From Eimeria necatrix (taxonomy: Eukaryota > Apicomplexa > Conoidasida > Eucoccidiorida > Eimeriidae), in the NCBI RefSeq assembly GCF_000499385.1, contig NW_013652802.1, positions 1-64,000 of the forward strand: a DNA stretch of 64,000 nucleotides. Direction: 5' to 3'. Below are positions 39,900 through 51,500 of this stretch, piece by piece; position 1 is the first letter of the stretch, and each line of letters opens with the position of its first letter. The notes beneath the pieces are model-generated. The model did no database searches. It was not told where the DNA came from and was given only the letters and a program-made list of their open reading frames with translations. Position numbers and translations under genes: made by a program.

Positions 39900-41911
39900 G
39901 CGTGACAGAAGCGCTTTTCGTTCTTCGATGTCTCTGTAGCTACCCAAAATGTTCCATCACTATCCCATGCTGGAAGCTGGGTTGCACGTAGGTAGATACA
40001 GCCTCCAGCGGATCTCACACCAGTGCGTACTTGAGCAAATCACGGTAGCTGCGTCGTAAGCAAGAAACCAACTCCAGCTGGTTCCAGCGCGTGCCATGGA
40101 AAACGTCGAAGAAGCGCAGCTGGGGTGTGGAAAGCTGCCTGCTCCCGGAATGGGAACGCACAGAACAGCGTTGAACAGAAGCACGCTTGCCTGCTCTGTT
40201 CAACGGACCGGATCACACAGGTCCTCATTATTTGAGCCTAGCGAAGAGCAATTTCCTGCATATGTTTTTGGGTACTTGCCGTGGATTTCAGAGCATTTGT
40301 CCCGCGCAAGTTTGCTCTTTTGTTGGTCCAGAACGCCATGCAAGATGGCAGGCAGACAGATGCGGACTGATTCACGAGTCCGAACATGACTTTTGAACTT
40401 ATCGCCAGTCGCAGGGCGCTTGGAGTGAATGCGACATTGGGCAGACAGAGCTTTGACGGTTAGACCGGTGGTCTTCTAATCTAGACTCACTACATCGTCA
40501 GCACACGAGTATTAAAACATTTTGGCGACGCTGAGGTGTGCTATCTAGGCAAGTCTTCCGCACATTGCTGGTGGTCCGGCTGTTACAGGACGCGCTGCGT
40601 CGCAGCACAGCGCGGCAGCCAGTTGTGGGGCAGAAAAGTAGCATGGGAGGGCTAGCAACATGTAGCGCCAACGATAGCGGCTACTTTGAGGGGCTGTATG
40701 TGTATGTGTGATTTCCGGCGTTCGAAAACTCGGAGGGTCTAGCCCGCAAACGAAATGCGCGTGGAGACACTGGCGCAAAGAATTGCAATCCTATGGTGCC
40801 TGTCACCAGTGCCAGTACGTAAACTTTGATTTTGTCTTTAAAACTTATTCGAAAGCCGATTGGAGATTATTGGGATAAAACGCATGTGTTGTTCGTGCGA
40901 CAGACCTCGTGCAAGTTGCCCCCGTAAGATAGATCTGGGCTAGCTAAGGTCGGGGGTAAATGGGGCTTCCTTAAAGCGTTTACCCATGATTGAGGCAATA
41001 AAAACATGTTGTTGTCAAGAGAAAATTCACCAAGGGCTTTGGCTGCAACATGATTGACCGGTGTAGGTCTTCGACGCCCTTACCTATCCACACCGTCGTT
41101 CCTAGCCAGGTGACACCCCTCTTCGAGCAGTCCATGCAGCTGCATGGCGTGGCCCAACAGTATTTAATTTTCCTTTTCTTTCTAGCTTGCCTTTCAAAAG
41201 GTGATCAGGTGCATCAGTCACCGTATTTTGCCCTTCCATCTCGCCGATCCACATGCAGGCTCGCCTGCTGGCGAGAGGAGGGTCTCCTCCCACGCCTTCC
41301 CCAGGTGAAAATTGCGGGATGCTCGAATCCAAACGAAGCCTGCAAATACTGTGAAGGGAAAACATGAAATGCTTTTTCCACGTTATTTTTCACTTGTTTC
41401 GTACACCGGTTGTGACCTGACGAGCCCACTGTGTCTCCAGACAAGCAGCCGTGCGCTGGGACGAAGTCAACGGCAGTGTACAACGTTACCCGACTCTGAG
41501 CAGCCTTCCTTCAAAACCTTCAATTTTCTAGAAAATTCCAGTTATTTAGTCTCCCGTTTCCGGCAGGCATGCAGATGGGTTGGGAGGAGTTGTATGGTGT
41601 CTTGTGAGTCTGTTATTCAGGTCATCGGAGCAAAGTGCTGTAAAATTCTCATCTGAGAGAAAGCAAGCGGAGACCACCGAAGAGTGTACTGTCTTTGGAT
41701 GAAGCGCAAAGCCGTTCCTCCTTCTGTTGAAGTGGGTAACCAGCCACTCTAACGCTTCCGTGGGTAAGGCCGTTTTGGAGGAGCTACCTTTGAAAAGTTT
41801 TGTCATTGTTGCCAGTCTGAGCTGGTACTGAGAATCAGACTTGTATGCATGCTAGCACTATTGGGGGACTAAGCATCACCTCTCAGCATCACGTACCTGT
41901 GACGTAGCACC
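39900..41911. other. intergenic stretch, nothing assigned
   Basis: An ATG-started plus frame at 40096-40389 has a good start context (GCCATGG) but no recognisable motif and no counterpart exons; a minus frame overlaps it. The promoter of the copper amine oxidase gene should lie at the right end. Confidence 0.45.
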
Positions 41912-44900
41912 ATGACGAAATCCCCGCGGGCGCCGCTGAAGCGCCCGGAACGCCGCCAACGACTCTTTACCTTGGCACTGTTTGCCGGGGGTATTCTTGG
42001 CAGCACAGTAGGAAGCTGTGCAGCTTCTTTTGAGGGCACTAGCCCCGTCGATCCGACGAGACTTTTGCCGAGGCGCCTAGCACCTCAAGAATGCAGGACA
42101 TATGTCTATACCGAGATCGATCATGAGCCCACGGAAATGTCCGACAGGGGTAGCTGCCCCACAGGTGGTGGAAAACGCGCGTTTCTGCTAGATACTTCAC
42201 CTGAGGGGGCAGGAGCCCCTGCTCTATTGGAGGTTTCTCCCGTTCAGTCCCAGCAGTATTCCTGCCGCGCGAGTCGTCCATGCAGCCTTGTGGTGGCGGG
42301 TTTCGGTCTTCAAGCGGAAGACAGCATAGCTGTGCTGAAAGGCATTGAAGACTGCCCTCCAACTAGCCTTCGCAATGCTCAAATTATCACTAGCACTCGT
42401 CACATTACCAGCTCCTCAGCAGCGACTTTCAACTTTCACATCCGGCCACAAAAGGCGAAGACAGAGCTGCCAGTATTTGACTTGGGGCCTATTCAAGGCA
42501 GTGCTTTTACCGTTTGCTATGCTCCATATCTTGCGACTCGGGGTGAAGCCCCTTCAGCGAAAGATTATCATTACCGTGCAGGCACTGTCAGTAAGTCCAC
42601 CACTGAGTTTTTACCTTCGAATGCTTCCGATGTGTCAGACACTTCTGATACTGAAATGAGCAGCATACTGTAGCAACATGAGAAGCGGCATGCAACTATG
42701 AAGCTATGTCTTTGTGTGCGCTTTGTAGCCATCCGCGATGAAATGCTCAATTGCGACTTTGAGGAGGGAATGTGCGGGCTGATGTCTTTCGTGATTGATC
42801 CCCGCATGAGTTTGGAGTGGCGCCGTCATTCCGGAGCAACGGAAACATCTGGAACTGGCCCATCTGCGGACCACACAATAGGCCGAAGACCAGGAAAGAG
42901 AGGGCACTACCTTTACATGGATTCGCCTGGTTACATGCTTGGGGAGAGTGCATCGCTTCTTGCTCCTCCTCAGATCTACCCTAAGGGTCTCTACTGCACC
43001 AGAATGTGGTACCATATGTACGGAGAAGACGTTAACTCACTGAGAGTGTACATGCGCACACTTGAAGGGGACGCAGAAGCCCTCGGGGATTGGGGCAAGC
43101 CTTATCTCTTGAGGGTGGGTGACCACGGAGACGACTGGCTAGAAGCTGGGTTTGAGTTCAGCTCCGACGGCCACACCGCTCAACAGCTGGTCATTGAGGC
43201 ACTTGCTGGGTTTAGCGAGAAGGGAGACATTGCAATTGATGACTTGCGGATCGTGTCAGGAAAATGCCCAGAGCAAATTTCACGAGACGTGACGCAACAA
43301 GATTATATTTGCGGCGAGGTTCGCCTGCTTACAGGTAACTATGCTGAAGACAAGCAATGGTTTGTTGAAGGTGCAGTATCTTGCGCCGGTAAAGGGTACT
43401 CACTAAGCAGCATGCAAGGGCGTTGGGTGCCCTGTTGTGTGCCCCGTTACGGCAGCTACACGGTGGTTCTAAGGGATTCATATGGCGACGGGTGGAACAG
43501 GTCAAGATTGGAATTTCGTTTCTTTGGAGATCTCATAACTTTTGGGGAAGACTTCAATGGAACGGAAAAGAAGTATAAGCTTAATATTGGTCTTGTGCAG
43601 ATTCAGAGAGTCGAGGGCTCTGAGGATCGCATCGGTATCCAGCTTCAGGTTGCACAACCTAGAACTTACGTCTGGTGTGGAGCAGCACAGTCTGGGACTC
43701 CTCCCCCAACTGTAGAGATCTTGAAGCGCTATGGTATTCGGTCTCAAAACCCAACAAGCCATGCAGGTGAAGTGCTGCGTATGGAAATAGCCAACAAACC
43801 GGGCAGCCGCCGGGTTGTTATGCCAAACACAACCTACAACGTCTACTGCTACGCTGAAGCGTCTACGGCGAACATTCCGGAGCCAGACGGTGGTCATGGA
43901 ACACACCGTGAGCGCATGGATGATGCGCAAGTCGCTGCTTCCCGAATGGCAGTCACAACTGACAGCACTCCTCCCAATCTCTCTATCCAAGGCACAGAAG
44001 CACATTTAAATGAGGTCATCGTTCGATTGACATCTGATGAGCCGTCCACAGTATGGTGTTTAGCAAGAGACGAGAAAAAAGAAGCTGCTGCTGGAGGGGA
44101 ACCACCCTCCGTAGAGGCTTTGAAGAAAGGGAATAAGATACAGATTTTGCACGGCGAAGAAGGCTCGCCTCAGGCTCTTTCCGTCACGGGGCTCACCCCA
44201 GACAACCATTACACAGTGTACTGCTTTGCACAAGATGCAGCACTGCCAAAGGGGAATGGCATCAGTCTTTCCCAAGTCAAGGAATTGTCGTTCTCTGTGA
44301 AGACAAAAAGTAAGGTGCCAGAGCTCTCCATCTTGTCGTACAAGGCTTTCCAGAAGGGATTTAGAGTGACTGTCCAGGCGGACACTCCGGCAAAAGTTTG
44401 GTGCGGTGCAGCCATGGCTGGCAGCGCCTTCCCAAGCCGTGAAGATGTTCGACGCGTAGGAGCCACTACTGAAATTGAAGATGCTGACCAGAAGACAGAG
44501 CTGGAGATTCGCGGTGTTCCCCCAAACACTCGCTACACAATCTACTGCTTCGCTTCGTCTCGTGGTGGAAGCGCCGAAATGACGGACGCTCAGATGTGGG
44601 CTAAAGCACTGGAAGTGACCTCATTCGGCCGATTCTGTGACATGCCTGTAGAGCCCGCAGATCTGGAAGTTGCTGATAAGCCCACGCTATTCGACCCATT
44701 GACTTCAACAGAAGAGTTCTTGGTTCGTGAATTTATGGGAAGGCAACGCAACCTTAACATTGAAGGAGTGTATCGTATTAACCTCTTCATAGACAAAGAA
44801 AAGATAATCGAGCATCTTGACAAAGGCGGTCCAGCTCCTAGAAGGTATGCGCGCGTTCGTGTTGGAACCTGCAAGGATCGGGAGGGAGCTTACAGGCAGT

Positions 44901-47253
44901 ACAAAGTGGGCCCGCTAGACGTGCGCAGCGCCGATCAGATGACACTGGAGCCCGTAGGTGCTGTTGTGCCGACCGACTGTGGCGGTTATAATCCACAAGG
45001 TGTCTTTGGACGGCGTCTGCTGGCAGTAGATGAAGAAGAGGAGCTAGCAGAGATCCTACAGGAGTCATTCGGTTTTGGATTCGGCAAATCACGCTGCCAG
45101 TTTGAACATAAAAAATCCCATGAAGAGCATCATGAAGGCTGTCTTGAATTTGGGCCAATGCTCTACGAGGAAGGTGATGACAAGAAGATAATCACTATTT
45201 GGGCAGGCCTCCGGACGCCCACTGGTGATAAGGTTCCTTTCTACTTCCTGCTTCCCGCGCCAGAAGGTGTAGATGCGCAGGTTCTCCAGAGGCCTGATGA
45301 CAGGGAAGAGCTGACATTTAAGCTCGACAAAGTAAAAGGCTATTGGTATGATGGTCAACAGTTCTCAACACTCCGCGAGTTTGTGGAAGCGTACAAAACG
45401 GGAAAAAACTTCAAAAAGGTGACCCCCGAGATACTCAAAGAGCGACGAAAGATGGAAAAGCAGGAGCAAGAACACAAAATTCAAAAAGAAAGAGCACTGG
45501 CCCTTCGCCGCCTTGCTCCTGCATGGCTGGCTCCCAATCCGGAGGGTCGCGTGGGGTTGGAGTACCGTGCAGCTCCCGAGCACATCGAGCCACAAGGAAG
45601 GCGCTACACTATCCGCCAGTCTCCTGGTCAGGAGTCTTACACTATTAACTATGCAGGATGGGAGTTCGTTATAAATATGGATCGCGACACAGCTCTTCGT
45701 CTGTGGGACATCAAATTCCAGGGTCAACGTGTTGTCTTCGAGATGGGTATGATGGAAGCGTTGGCACATTATTCTGTGGCTGAGCGCAACTGGTACTTCA
45801 TCGACTCTTGGTATGGTGGCTTGGGGTCCGCATCTCGGCGTCTGCATCCTGGTATTGAGTGTGCAAAAACAGGGCAGCTCTTGTTTGATGGTGGATCTCT
45901 CTGCATTTTTGAGAAGGATTTTGCCCGCCCTCTTAGGGCCCACTGGAAGAGTGGTACCCTCCGTGATGGAGCACCCCATATGGCTCTTGTCCTGCGACAT
46001 ATGATTACCGTCAGTAACTACGACTACATCACCGACTACTACTTCCATGTCAGTGGCTGGTTTGAGGCCTCAGTGTCCTTCACTGGAGAGCTATATGCTG
46101 GTGTAGAGGTGCCATGGTACTCAGCCCGTCAAAGGCGTCACGGAACACAAGTGAGTGGCTCAATGAGAATGGGCGCCCTTCACGGCCATCTCGCCGTTTG
46201 GAAAGTAGACTTTGATCTTACCCCAGACTACCGTAGTAATTCGGTCGTCTTCAGTGAAATCGTGCACGATACCGCGAGGCCAGGCGCCATTAAGCTTGAC
46301 CAGTGGATTGGGGAGAAAGAGCTTGATGGCTACATTGCGTACAACAGCACGAGGCCCATCCACTACACCATCGTCAATGAAGACCACAATGTCTACGGAA
46401 ATGTCGGTGGTATGACTGTACTGCCGTACCCAACTGTTGCGGTAAGCCTCTTGCACATGCACTTTGTGCCAATTGTGATCCTGGCTCATACTGTACGAAC
46501 ATTTTCCAGCCGACTCCTGCGCACGCTGGCTGCAGTTCGTCTTTTAAAATGATTTGAATGGCGAAAAGCTCTGGTCAGTGGTGTTTTCGCAGATCCCAAA
46601 TCCCCAGTTCGAGTTGTATACGGGGCCGTGTGCTTGGGCCAAGTACCGTGTGGCGACGACTGTCAGGCATCCAGACGAATCGGAAGCTACTCTTCCTAGA
46701 GACAACAAATACGCTCTCAAACCGGCAGTGTCTCTTGACAGATACCTGAGAGTAAGCAGAGTAGGCGCTAGAGGAAAAAGTGGATAGCCCTCGAACCGTT
46801 TCACCCCTGGACAAAGAATGCAAATGCGACGCTGGCGCACAAGGCCGTCGCAAGTCTTTTTCAGCTAGCGCTGTTTCCAGTGTGTCTTCTTGTAGTTGCT
46901 AGGCTAGTGTTAGATGTTAGAATGTCACTAAAGTGCTTTCCTGTCTCCAAATTCCCTCAAGAACGGTCCAGTGTTTTTGTGTGATTTGACGCCAGAACAA
47001 CGAGACTATTCGGAAGGCAGACTTGGTTACTTGGATTTCTAGCGCTGTCTGGCATATTCCTGTCGTCGAAGACATGCCCTTGACTCTAGCTCAAGGGAAC
47101 ACACTGGGTTGGCTAGTTAAGCCTCACAACTATTATATGGAGGACATGAGCATGGATCTCCACAACGCCATCGGTGGTGCAGTTCAAGACCCTGGAACAT
47201 GCGCACTCATTCGTCAAGAAATGCCAAAATATGGAGACACCCCACAAAATTAA
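41912..47253 (+). CDS. secreted MAM domain-copper amine oxidase fusion
   Basis: Four exons (41912-42590, 42729-46441, 46593-46751, 46996-47253) join in phase to 1602 residues. A basic n-region and LFTLALFAGGILGSTVGSC give a signal peptide. Order: Cys-containing N-terminal region; MAM domain ~233-406 (NCDFEEGMCG, TGPSADHT); a DSYGDGWN module ~478; three related Cys modules at ~540, 666 and 782 (VWCGAA/VWCLAR...YTVYCFA); copper amine oxidase N2/N3 domains from ~865 (FDPLTSTEEFLV, YKVGPL); catalytic domain from ~1195. Key residues are present: base Asp1252 (YFIDSW), topaquinone precursor Tyr1324 in SNYDY, copper His1378/His1380 (LHGHL) and third His1537 (WHIPVVEDMP). The enzyme should oxidise primary amines to aldehydes, releasing ammonia and hydrogen peroxide, outside the cytosol. 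Substrate and stage are unknown. Confidence 0.92.
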
Positions 47254-48568
47254 GACTCGAGAATTGCATGTTGCAGTTGCTTTAAGAGTGGCTTTCTGTC
47301 ACGGTTATTGGAGACAGACTGTGGCATCAACGACTGTCCTATCCAACCTCTGCAAAAGCTCCTTGGATTGTAGTTTTGCCGTGGGTCCTTCTACAACCAC
47401 AGGTACTTTTGTGATTTAGACGTCTGCATGAGCAAGTTGTGCCGAGCCCATCAGAGGTCGAAATGTCTTTATCTAGTTATGGAGGTTTTATATACGCATC
47501 GGCACAAACACTGGGCTGAACCGCTGCCGCCAAGGGAACAGGGGGCAGCAGCCAATTTTATGAGGGCAGCAGCCAATTTTGAGAAGGCAAAAGCCAACTC
47601 TATGTGAGGCAGGCAGGATTTTGTACACTTTCCTACTGAAGTGCCTCAGTAGGTTTTTATTTCACTGTTCATATGTGCTGTGATAGCTTTGACGCTGCAA
47701 CCAGCAACATCCAGGCGCACCGCCGCCTGCTCCGCCTAGATATGGGCAACTCTGCTTGCTTCATGGGTTTAACATTCCGTTGTGGTTCCTACACTCGCAA
47801 ATATGCAAGCGCTTGCTATCTATTACCAGAGCTGTAGCGTCAGTGCAGTGCCTCTACTCGATACCTAAACTCCAGGAATCAACTCACTGTCCCAGGATTC
47901 AGACGCGCAACAGCTCGTCTACTGCCAAGCGAAGAATTCAACTCGGCCAAACAGGAAATCAGCTGCTGCAGTACGTGGCTGAAGCGGACTGACCCGCCAG
48001 CGGGAAGCGCCTATGCTTGTGTGTGGTCAAAATACTTCACCAGGGGAACCAAAGTTTGCACTGCTGACACGCTGTGTTTGTGTCATCACTGGCTGACAAA
48101 ACAGATTAGACTCTGCGTGTTCCTCAAAAAACTTGCCAATGTAGTGTGTCAGATGAATTCGCCTGAAGCTGGGGCTTCGTCACAATACTGCAGTCGCTCC
48201 AAAGCAAGATACAGGAATTTCATAATTGTTCTGAGCCGGTGACCAGCACTTACATGCGTGATTTTACGTAATCAGGCCTCCAACAGTGGCCGACGTGAGA
48301 CAGTCACCGTAAAGGCAAGTATCTCTCTAGCTATATGGTCACCCTGATAAGCAAGCACATAACCAGCTTGGGATGCGCTTCTAAATTCTAGGTGCGGCAA
48401 TAACAGCAGCCGTCATGGAGAACAGGTATGGTAGTGTCATGTTCAAGTAGTATATGGCTTCTGCGGTTTCCGGTACTTCTGTAAGAAGGTCTATACAGGA
48501 ATACGGCCTTGATGCAGTTGCAGTTTATGGTGGGGGAATGGTGGTTTTCTTAAAGTTCTCAGTAAAAT
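47254..48568. other. convergent intergenic stretch
   Basis: Holds the 3' ends of the copper amine oxidase gene (+) and the helical-repeat gene (-). A small degenerate direct repeat (GGCAGCAGCCAATTTT) lies at ~47545-47600. No coding piece is supported. Confidence 0.55.
47544..47600. repeat. three degenerate ~22-bp direct repeats
   Basis: GGCAGCAGCCAATTTT occurs twice in tandem, followed by a weaker third unit GGCAAAAGCCAAC. It is 3' of the copper amine oxidase stop codon. Confidence 0.7.
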
Positions 48569-51500
48569 TCAGTGTGAGGTGCACACTCGTGTTCCTCCAG
48601 CTGATTGTATTTCTCCAAGTAACCGTTGGAGTCTGATAGCAAGAAGGCGAATCCGCTCTGCCACAGAGTTCGTCGAATTTCCGCTGTCAATCGTCTGTGA
48701 GCTGTCTGCAAGGGGAATTCTTCCACGTCTTCGCGCTTCTTCATACAAAAGGCGTACAACAGTGGGAGCCAGTGCTTCTGCAGCGGCCAGCAGCTTTTCA
48801 GCCGTGGCTTCGCTGTCGCTCTGTGTTCGTACTTGCCCTTGAATACCGTTGGAAAAACTCGTTATCTGCACCATCAAGGATGATGGGAAGTGTGCTTGCA
48901 CTAGAACGGCATCCCGGCGCTCCAGGAGAATTTCTTCGTGGCACTCCTCTCCATACATGGCCTTCTTCTGCCAAAGCTCTGTCGTGTCGCACTGAGCCGC
49001 AAGCTCGCTACATAGAGCAGAGGCATCGACCTTGCACTGGCCAGCAGTTCCGGACTCCGTATGAGCACTGGGAGGCTTTCCTGGAGTGAGCAGACCACTG
49101 CTCTGTTGAAAAGGCTGAGAAATTAGTGAGGAGAGGTAATATAAGTTTGGAGCGAAATTCAGACAATAAAACCCTCGAGCTCCTGAAAAAGCAGCAGGGA
49201 TCAGCAGTAGCGGCTCTAGACACTGGCTTGCCGCTGAGGTCATGCCACCTGCAGCACCTGCCACAAGCTGAGGCAGCTGCCTTTTTCCCGAGAAGCATGA
49301 CAAGGAGCAGCAACAACACTGTTGACTTGCAGTTCCGCGAGCAGTGGAGCACAGCCATAGGTGGTGGAGTAACAGAAGATGCTTGATGCCATGCTGTGAC
49401 GTGTACATAAACCCTGTTTCTGCCACTGGCGTAAAGAGAGAATCCTCGCGTTCCGCCACGTCATAGCAGGCAGATGGGAAGGCAGCGAATTCCCCACAAA
49501 GTGAAAGCTCGGATACTCCAGAATTCCGCAGCAAAACATACGCGCAGTCGGACTGAGCGGCAACTCCCACGGGGCAGTGTGCAACATGACCACTGCCGCG
49601 GAATCCACGGCCTGCAGTCAAAAACTTTTCCGCGCCTGTAACGTTTGGGAGAACGAATGCAGCAGAGTGTGGGGCCACCATGTGCGCAGCAAGGGTCACT
49701 AAGCCAAGAAAACAGCGCACCGCAGACACTGTGACGCCGTCGGAAGCCTTACTGCTGCTGCTGCTGCAGGCAAACGCCTCCAGGAATTCGAGTTGGTCTT
49801 TTATCGGCAGCCAAGAGCAAGCGTGGGAGAAAGCCGCCACCTCAGCTGCCAGATGGTCTTCACCTTTGACAGGTTTAATGTTTGCCTTTTCCGCTCCTGG
49901 AAGTTGTCTGCAAGGTGGCACTCCGGCACCTGCTGCATTATCTTGTTCTACGGGAAGGACAAACCTGTTTTCGCCGAATTTGTCGCCCTCATTCAGCAAC
50001 ATTTTGCGTTTTTCATGGAGAATTTCCAAGGGTGCAGCGCCGGAAATCACCAGATGCACCACGACATGTGCAGGAAGAAGACACAATTGCCTCCTTAACT
50101 GCCTGAATTCTTCTTCCTTCTGAAGCTCGAAATGCTGACGACGCCGACTACGCAACTCAGCTGTTGGCAGGGAGGCAACATCTTCTCCGTTAAGTGAATC
50201 TTGCACTAGTTGGCAATCCTTGCGAAGCTCCAAAAATGCAACAAGAGCTTCTGCTGCGGTACCCCAAACAGCGAATGGAACAGCTCGGGCTGCTGCAGCT
50301 GCTGCAACCAGTGTTGCTGACTGTGACTCGGCCAGCCCTTCTGCATAGTATCTTTGTGGCGTTGCTGCAGATGAAGCTGCTGGCCGCTGGCTAGAATTCA
50401 TGACAGCTGTATTAGTTAAGAGCGGTATGACCCACAGTAGCATGAGCTGCTGGAGCTCTCTAAAGAAACACAGCTTATACGAAACAGACGGAAATACGTA
50501 CAAGGGGGTCTCGCTTTCAACAAGAGAAAAACGCCTTCGCTTCTGCTGTCGTTGCTGCTGCTGCAGCTCCCACCGCTTGCGCTGCTGCGTTTCTCTACCA
50601 CTGCAGCACACGCTCCGGCGAGCGCTCTGGAAAATCCGGCGAAGAGCATTCAGGGCGCTGCACCATAGAAAAGGCTCCCGCGAGGGCGGCATTAGCCCCC
50701 GAAGCAGGACAGATCCTACCAACGATGTAACATCCCTGGGGCTCAGTGACCCAGCCGCAGCTGGCAACAGCGCAAAGAAGTAGCACGTCATAGCAGAGGT
50801 GAATCGGCGTTGGCTGTGGCAGTGCTGCTGCTGCTGCTGACACTGTGCAGAAGCAGCTGCGACGCCGAAGCCTGCATAGGCGAATCGTATAAACAGGGCA
50901 GCGAGCTGGGGTAGACGGTCGCAGTGTCTGCAGCAAAACCTCAGGACACCCAGTTGAAGAGAAGAGCACGACTGCAGCTGCCGCAGCAGTTGATGAAATC
51001 TGGAGTGCGACTCCGTCTTTGCATTATCAGGGCTAGCACCAGCTGTCTGTTGCTGCCGCAAACCGCCACCCTTAGAGGCAGCTAGCTCGGAAAGAGAGGC
51101 AACGGTGGCTTCCAACGAGCGGGAAAAAAGCAGAGCTAGCCTTCTACTCAGCTGTAGTTCCGAAAAGGCTGGAATTCCACGATACGACAGAGCCTCTAGC
51201 AAGCATGTACAGTGAGGCACGGGCAGCCCACTAGCCCCGCTAGCTTCCCTTTGGCATCCCCTGCTTCCGAGCAGACCAATCCAGCCGAAAGCCTCTCCAA
51301 CATCATTCGCTGCTGCCTCTTCGTGTCTCTGAAGTTCAGAAAGTTCCTGGAAAGCTGAGAACTCCACATTTGCAGCAGCGCTCTTCGGTGCAGGAGTGCC
51401 GCCAACAGTGTCTGGCAAGCACGCTCCACTAGAGGAAATCCCCTCAGGGAACAAGAGCTCCTGCCCCTCCCGTATCTGCAACAAGTGTTGAAGAGCTAGA

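Noticed and set aside
40096..40389. ATG-started 97-codon plus frame with GCCATGG context
   Set aside because: No motif, ends in ordinary-looking intergenic sequence, and an equally long antisense frame exists; not enough to call a gene.
43502..46489. Long minus-strand frames inside the amine oxidase gene
   Set aside because: Shadow frames opposite a 3.7-kb exon; codon composition and domains belong to the plus strand.
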